Part shown: positions 59,667 to 64,000 of the stretch, in pieces
Layout of the letters: each line of letters starts with the position of its first letter
Numbering within the stretch: position 1 is the stretch's first letter
NCBI GenBank assembly: GCA_003513765.1
Contig: DONT01000004.1
Location: 48,144-112,143 of the forward strand
Reading direction: 5' to 3'
Origin: Jeotgalicoccus sp.
GTDB taxonomy: Bacteria; Bacillota; Bacilli; Staphylococcales; Salinicoccaceae
Length of the DNA stretch: 64,000 bases
Notes under the pieces: model-generated
Database searches by the model: none
Seen by the model: the letters and a program-made list of their open reading frames with translations, nothing else
Told to the model about the DNA's origin: nothing
Position numbers and translations under genes: made by a program

Positions 59667-61532
59667 ATGACTAAAATTTCTTGGTCGAGATTTTTATTCC
59701 TTATGACGCTGGCACTTGTTTTAGCGCTGGCAGCATGCGGGGGAGATTCTTCAGAAGAAGATACATCGACAGATGAAGCTTCAACAGAAGAATCTGGAGA
59801 TGAAGAATCATCAGAGGAATCTGGTGAAGAAAGCAGTGAAGAAGGGGATACTGCAACAGGAGAAGTTTACAACTATGAAGACTTCGAAAAAACGGTATCT
59901 AAAACAGGAGAACCATCAGGTGAAGGAAGTTTAAACATTGGTTATTCATCAGATACTCCATTTGAAGGTACACTTAACTGGGCATTTTACCAAGGGGCTC
60001 CAGATGCAGACATGATGGCACACTTTGATGAAGCTGTTCTTTCAATGGATGCAGATTTCCAGTATACAAACGAAGGTGCTGTACAGTATGAAATAAACGA
60101 AGACGATAATACTGTAACGTTCACTGTACAGGACGGGGTTATGTGGCATGATGGTCAGCCATTAACTATTCAGGATTACGTTTCTTCATATGAAATCATC
60201 GGACACCCGGATTACGACGGTGTACGTGGTTCTACAGACGGCTTTACATTAATCGAAGGTTACGAAGAATATAGAAGCGGCGACGCTGACTCTATTTCTG
60301 GTATCGAAATCGTCGACGAACAGACAGCTGTATTTACTTATTCTGAACTTGCTCCATCATTAACAGCAGGCGGGTTCTGGGCATATGCATTCCCGACTCA
60401 TCACTATGACGGAATGGAAGTTTCAGAAATGGCTGCAGCACCTGAAACACGCGAAACTCCAATCGGTATTGGGCCATACAAAGTTGATTCAATCGTTCCA
60501 GGTGAATCAATCTCAATGTCTAAATTTGAAGACTACTGGCGCGGCGAACCTGGACTTTCAGAAGTTACAGTACGTGTAATCGCACCATCTTCAATTGCAA
60601 GTGCAGTTGAATCAGGCGACATTGATATAGCTAAGAGTTTCCCAACTGACCAGTATCCGGATGTTGCGGATATGGAAGGCGTGGAATGGTTAGCTAATAT
60701 CGACGGAGCATACACTTATATCGGATTCAAACTCGGCTCATGGGATGCTGAGGAAGGTAAAGTAAATTACAACCCTGAAGAAATGAAGATGGGTGACGTA
60801 GAATTACGCCGCGCGATGTGGCATGCAATTGACAACGACGCAATTGGTGAACGTTTCTACAACGGTCTTCGCTGGAAAGCAACTTCATTAATTACGCCTT
60901 ACCATGCTAACTGGCATGAAGAGGTAGAAGTTCCTGCATACGATCCGGAAGAAGCAAACAGCATTCTTGACGCAGCTGGCTACGAAGACGTAGACGGCGA
61001 CGGCATGAGAGAAGACCCTGAAGGCGAACCATTAAGCATTAACTTCGCATCTATGTCAGGCGGGGACATTGCTGAACCATTAGCAAACTATTACATTCAG
61101 TCTTGGAGAGATATCGGCTTAAATGTTGAATTAACTAACGGTCGTCTTATCGAGTTTAACTCATTCTACGACATGGTTGAAAATGACGATCCTGAAATTG
61201 ATATCTATCAGGGTGCATGGGGTGTAGGATCTGACGTAGACCCTTCAGGTCTTTACGGTCCGGAAGCACCATTTAACTACACTCGTTATGAAACAGAAGA
61301 AAGTACTGAATTATTAACAGCAGGTAACTCACAAGAAGCACTTGATACTGATTACAGAAAAGATATTTATAACCAGTGGTCAGAACTTATGGTTGAAGAT
61401 ATCCCTGTAATTCCAACTCTTTACCGTGCATTTGTTACACCAGTAAACGAAAGAGTAATCAACTACTCTGAAGATTACGAGTGGAACGAAGATCTGTTAT
61501 GGTACCGCGTTGGTGTTGAAGACGCAGAATAA
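59667..61532 (+). CDS. oppA: Oligopeptide-binding lipoprotein OppA (SBP family 5)
   Basis: 621 residues: lipoprotein signal with lipobox LAAC (Cys24), then a 45-residue linker made almost only of Ser, Glu, Asp, Thr and Gly, then the SBP_bac_5 fold from about residue 85 with WHDGQPLTIQDYV (near 160) and the SIYNQW-type C-terminal end. It captures peptides at the cell surface for OppBCDF. Lies 173 bases downstream of oppC with its own AAGGAGG site, so it may have extra transcription for higher copy number. Strong terminator behind. Confidence 0.93.
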   Translation: MTKISWSRFLFLMTLALVLALAACGGDSSEEDTSTDEASTEESGDEESSEESGEESSEEGDTATGEVYNYEDFEKTVSKTGEPSGEGSLNIGYSSDTPFEGTLNWAFYQGAPDADMMAHFDEAVLSMDADFQYTNEGAVQYEINEDDNTVTFTVQDGVMWHDGQPLTIQDYVSSYEIIGHPDYDGVRGSTDGFTLIEGYEEYRSGDADSISGIEIVDEQTAVFTYSELAPSLTAGGFWAYAFPTHHYDGMEVSEMAAAPETRETPIGIGPYKVDSIVPGESISMSKFEDYWRGEPGLSEVTVRVIAPSSIASAVESGDIDIAKSFPTDQYPDVADMEGVEWLANIDGAYTYIGFKLGSWDAEEGKVNYNPEEMKMGDVELRRAMWHAIDNDAIGERFYNGLRWKATSLITPYHANWHEEVEVPAYDPEEANSILDAAGYEDVDGDGMREDPEGEPLSINFASMSGGDIAEPLANYYIQSWRDIGLNVELTNGRLIEFNSFYDMVENDDPEIDIYQGAWGVGSDVDPSGLYGPEAPFNYTRYETEESTELLTAGNSQEALDTDYRKDIYNQWSELMVEDIPVIPTLYRAFVTPVNERVINYSEDYEWNEDLLWYRVGVEDAE

Positions 61533-61547
61533 TAAGCACTAAGTAAG

Positions 61548-61583
61548 AAGAAACCGGGGACTTTTGTCCCCGGTTTCTTTTCT
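61548..61583 (+). terminator. Terminator after oppA
   Basis: Perfect 14-bp stem AAGAAACCGGGGAC/GTCCCCGGTTTCTT with a TTTT loop and short T-rich tail. Confidence 0.92.
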
Positions 61584-61640
61584 GTTTATTTAAAATATGA
61601 GATTTGTTTTTAATTGAACAATCCTGTAAATTATGATAAA

Positions 61641-61657
61641 TTAGTACCTAGTAATAT
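61641..61657 (+). promoter_or_regulatory. FapR operator upstream of fabHF
   Basis: TTAGTACCTAGTAATAT matches the FapR site (TTAGTACCTRGTNNTAA type) nearly base for base. It overlaps the -10 TATAAT at 61655-61660. Malonyl-CoA would release FapR and induce fabHF. Confidence 0.9.
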
Positions 61658-61660
61658 AAT
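61655..61660 (+). promoter_or_regulatory. -10 box of the fabHF promoter
   Basis: Perfect TATAAT overlapping the FapR operator; -35 region (61632-61637) is weak. The start codon is 23 bases on. Confidence 0.55.
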
Positions 61661-61682
61661 GAGACTATAAGGTGTGAATAGC

Positions 61683-62639
61683 ATGACAAATGTAGGGATT
61701 CTTGGCATTGGTTCATATACACCAGAAAAAGTATTTACGAATTTTGATTTTGAAAAAATTCTTGATACTTCTGATGAATGGATTAGAGAAATGACAGGTA
61801 TAGAAGAACGACGTTTTGCTGAAGGTATGGAAACGAGCGAAATGGCTTTTTATGCGGCTGATGCGGCAATAAAAGATTCAGGCGTTGCAAAAGAAGATAT
61901 TGACTTTGTTATTGTAGCTACTTCTACAGGAGACCAGAAGTTTCCGTCAGTTGCGAATATGATTCAGGAGAAACTCGGCTTGAATAATATCCCTTCTATG
62001 GATCAGCTGGCTGCCTGTACAGGTTTTATATATGGTTTATCGACAGCGGAAATGTTCGTGAAATCCGGAAATTATAAAAATGTTCTGGTTGTCGGCGCTG
62101 ATAAGTTAACGGACATCACAGACTTTGAAGACCGTTCGACGGCTGTCTTATTCGGTGACGGTGCCGGTGCAGTTGTCGTTGGCGAAGTTGAGGATGGATT
62201 CGGCATCAAATCATTTGAACTCGGCAGCAAAGGCGCGGGCGGCAAATATTTATACGGAGATAAAGAAAAAGGGTACATCCGTATGAATGGACGCGAAGTC
62301 TTTAAATTTGCAGTGAGACAGATGGGCGAATCGAGTGTTAAAGTATCAGAAAAAGCAGGTATCGCTAAAGAAGATATCGATATGTTGATTCCTCATCAGG
62401 CAAATATTAGAATAATGAATGCGGCAAGAGAACGTATGGGACTGCCTTATGATAAAATGAGTGTAACTGTAGATAAATACGGAAATACTTCAGCAGCATC
62501 GATACCGCTCAGCATGGATTATGAAGTGAAAAGAAACCGCATTAAACCGGGAGACAATATTGTCTTAGTCGGATTTGGCGGCGGTTTAACATGGGGTGCA
62601 GTTTGTTTAACTTGGGGTACTAAGAAGGAGGACTCTTAA
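61683..62639 (+). CDS. fabH: 3-oxoacyl-ACP synthase III (FabH)
   Basis: 318 residues from the ATG at 61683; a GTG at 61674 falls in the AAGGTG ribosome site. Catalytic triad C112 (in AACTGFIYG), H238 (in IPHQANIRI) and N268 (in GNTSAASIP) is complete. It condenses acetyl- or branched acyl-CoA with malonyl-ACP to start fatty acid synthesis. First gene of fabH-fabF under FapR; the fabF start shares one base with its stop (TAATG). Confidence 0.95.
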   Translation: MTNVGILGIGSYTPEKVFTNFDFEKILDTSDEWIREMTGIEERRFAEGMETSEMAFYAADAAIKDSGVAKEDIDFVIVATSTGDQKFPSVANMIQEKLGLNNIPSMDQLAACTGFIYGLSTAEMFVKSGNYKNVLVVGADKLTDITDFEDRSTAVLFGDGAGAVVVGEVEDGFGIKSFELGSKGAGGKYLYGDKEKGYIRMNGREVFKFAVRQMGESSVKVSEKAGIAKEDIDMLIPHQANIRIMNAARERMGLPYDKMSVTVDKYGNTSAASIPLSMDYEVKRNRIKPGDNIVLVGFGGGLTWGAVCLTWGTKKEDS

Positions 62640-63880
62640 TGTCTAAAAGGAGAGTTGTAATTACCGGTGCAGGGGCACTGACGCCGATTGGTAATACAGC
62701 AAAGGAAACGTGGCAGAATGCATTAGCGGGTAAGAATGGTATAGCAGAAATTACAAACATCGATACGGAACAGTTTAATGTTCATATCGGCGGAGAAGTA
62801 AAAAATCTAAATGTTGAAGATTTTATAGATAAAAAAGAAGCTCGCAGAATGGACAAATTCACGCAGTTTGCCGTGATTGCAGCTGAAGAAGCAGTGAAAG
62901 ATTCAGGACTTGAAATTAACGACAGCAACGCTGAAAGAATTGGCGTGTGGATCGGCTCAGGAATCGGCGGAATTCAGTCGCTGGAAGAAGGCTTTATCGC
63001 GCTGACGACTAAAGGACCGAGACGGGTCAGCCCGTTCTTCGTCCCTATGATGATACCGGATATGGCGAGCGGTCAGGTGTCGATTCGTGAAGGTGCAAAA
63101 GGACCAAACGGCGCAACGGTAACAGCATGTGCAACGGGGACGAACTCTATTGGTGATGCCTTTAAAATTATCCAACGCGGCCAGGCAGATGCGATGATTA
63201 CAGGCGGTACTGAAGCGCCAATCACTAATATGGGTGTTGCAGGATTCCAGGCGAACAGAGCATTATCAAATTCGAACGATCCTGACTACGCATCACGTCC
63301 ATTCTCAGCAGACAGAGACGGATTCGTTATCGCTGAAGGCGCTGGTATCGTTGTTATAGAAGAACTTGAGCACGCGAAAGCACGCGGCGCACAGATTTAT
63401 GCAGAAATTGTCGGTTACGGCTCAACAGGGGACGCACACCACATTACAGCGCCGGCACCAAACGGTGAAGGCGGCGCACGTGCAATGAAAGAAGCATTGA
63501 AAGATGCAGGAATTGAGCCTGAAGAAGTGCAGTATATTAATGCACACGGTACGAGCACGCCTTATAATGATGAATTCGAAACACTGGCAATCCGTACGGT
63601 CTTTAAAGAACACGCGGATAACCTTTTTGTGAACTCGACTAAATCAATGACGGGTCACATGCTCGGCGGTGCAGGCGGCATGGAAGCAATCATTACTGCT
63701 TACAGTCTGCGTGAAGGTAAAATCCATCCGACAATTAACTTAACAAACCAGGCACCGGAATGTGATCTTAACTACGTGCCGAACGGTGTTGAAAAGGCTG
63801 ACCTTAAATACGCTGTATCAAACAGTTTAGGTTTCGGCGGACACAATGCATCGTTAGTATTTAAAAAATACGAAGACTAA
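62639..63880 (+). CDS. fabF: 3-oxoacyl-ACP synthase II (FabF)
   Basis: 413 residues. Cys-His-His active site: C164 (in TACATGTNS), H303 (in NAHGTSTPYND) and H340 (in SMTGHMLGG). Elongating condensing enzyme of type II fatty acid synthesis. Translationally coupled to fabH, with AAGGAGGAC upstream. Ends at a terminator. Confidence 0.96.
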   Translation: MSKRRVVITGAGALTPIGNTAKETWQNALAGKNGIAEITNIDTEQFNVHIGGEVKNLNVEDFIDKKEARRMDKFTQFAVIAAEEAVKDSGLEINDSNAERIGVWIGSGIGGIQSLEEGFIALTTKGPRRVSPFFVPMMIPDMASGQVSIREGAKGPNGATVTACATGTNSIGDAFKIIQRGQADAMITGGTEAPITNMGVAGFQANRALSNSNDPDYASRPFSADRDGFVIAEGAGIVVIEELEHAKARGAQIYAEIVGYGSTGDAHHITAPAPNGEGGARAMKEALKDAGIEPEEVQYINAHGTSTPYNDEFETLAIRTVFKEHADNLFVNSTKSMTGHMLGGAGGMEAIITAYSLREGKIHPTINLTNQAPECDLNYVPNGVEKADLKYAVSNSLGFGGHNASLVFKKYED

Positions 63881-63892
63881 AATTATATTTTG

Positions 63893-63927
63893 AAGCACGT
63901 TCTGCCCTGGGTGGAACGTGCTTTTTT
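63893..63927 (+). terminator. Terminator after fabF
   Basis: Perfect 10-bp stem AAGCACGTTC/GAACGTGCTT, 11-base loop, six T. Confidence 0.93.
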
Positions 63928-63947
63928 GTTTTGTCCGGGTTTTTGGA

Positions 63948-64000
63948 CGTTTGCTCTGCAATGAGACCCTGTCATTCCCGAGAAAAGCCGTTTGCTCCGC
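63948..64000. repeat. 41-bp-period repeat, truncated by the window edge
   Basis: CGTTTGCTCTGC at 63948 recurs as CGTTTGCTCCGC at 63989, exactly 41 bases apart. The complete unit is about 71% identical (29 of 41 positions, aligned by eye without gaps) to the reverse complement of the unit at 26777. Confidence 0.65.

Noticed and set aside
1..64000. Horizontally acquired or mobile segment
   Set aside because: No integrase, transposase, tRNA-associated direct repeats or visible composition break; gene order reads as core chromosome throughout.

Overview
The window looks like ordinary core chromosome of a low-GC Gram-positive in or near the Staphylococcaceae (Jeotgalicoccus, Salinicoccus and Nosocomiicoccus are the genera I would test first). 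Supporting signs are a single seven-gene mnhABCDEFG antiporter operon, the rocD-gluD pair, addB-addA, the opp-fabH-fabF neighbourhood, CoA-disulfide reductase, and many genes whose nearest recognisable relatives are the Bacillus yun/yut/yug families. Codon and base use look even throughout. I see no phage, transposase, integrase, CRISPR array, rRNA, tRNA or defence island. The genus is an inference; no 16S is present.

Layout. 1-9.2 kb: the 3' part of a YfcC-type carrier, a thioredoxin-like protein, a divergent DMT exporter and FetAB-type ABC pair, a DUF72/TauE/metallophosphatase operon, and a lysine riboswitch controlling an NhaC-type (LysW) transporter. 9.2-16.2 kb: a yut-like housekeeping cluster (YutD, a HepT-like DUF86 protein, a NagD-type HAD phosphatase), biotin transporter bioY under a BirA operator, Fe-S assembly helpers (Nfu, YuzB, IscA-type), type II NADH dehydrogenase, leucyl aminopeptidase and a hotdog thioesterase. 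16.3-22.2 kb, minus strand: the Mnh Na+/H+ antiporter operon. 22.3-26.7 kb: cyclophilin, a small membrane protein, the S1-domain protein YugI, rocD and gluD. 26.7-31.9 kb: two tandem T-box leaders and trpDCFBA, without trpE or trpG. 31.9-44.2 kb: a VTT membrane protein, signal peptidase I, the addBA recombination nuclease, a DUF418-like membrane protein, an FAH-family enzyme, YisL, and a membrane-anchored amylase-fold protein that appears to have lost its catalytic residues. 44.3-48.7 kb: CoA-disulfide reductase, DegV, Cof-type HAD, a DUF59 Fe-S factor and uppP. 48.8-54.9 kb: clpB with a CtsR operator, and glpK-glpD. 54.9-64 kb: a DUF2929 protein, an oppDFBCA peptide importer behind a cre site, and fabH-fabF behind a FapR operator.

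The genes fit a free-living, salt-tolerant, respiring organism: Na+/H+ exchange, NDH-2, arginine/ornithine/glutamate catabolism, peptide import and glycerol use under probable CcpA control, and amino-acid/vitamin sensing through RNA and repressor switches. The items most worth a second look are (i) a BirA operator embedded in the terminator stem of the upstream gene, (ii) tandem Trp T-boxes in front of a trp operon lacking anthranilate synthase, (iii) the amylase-like pseudoenzyme, and (iv) a family of intergenic repeats with a 41-bp period found just downstream of terminators. I found no convincing previously undescribed multi-gene system.
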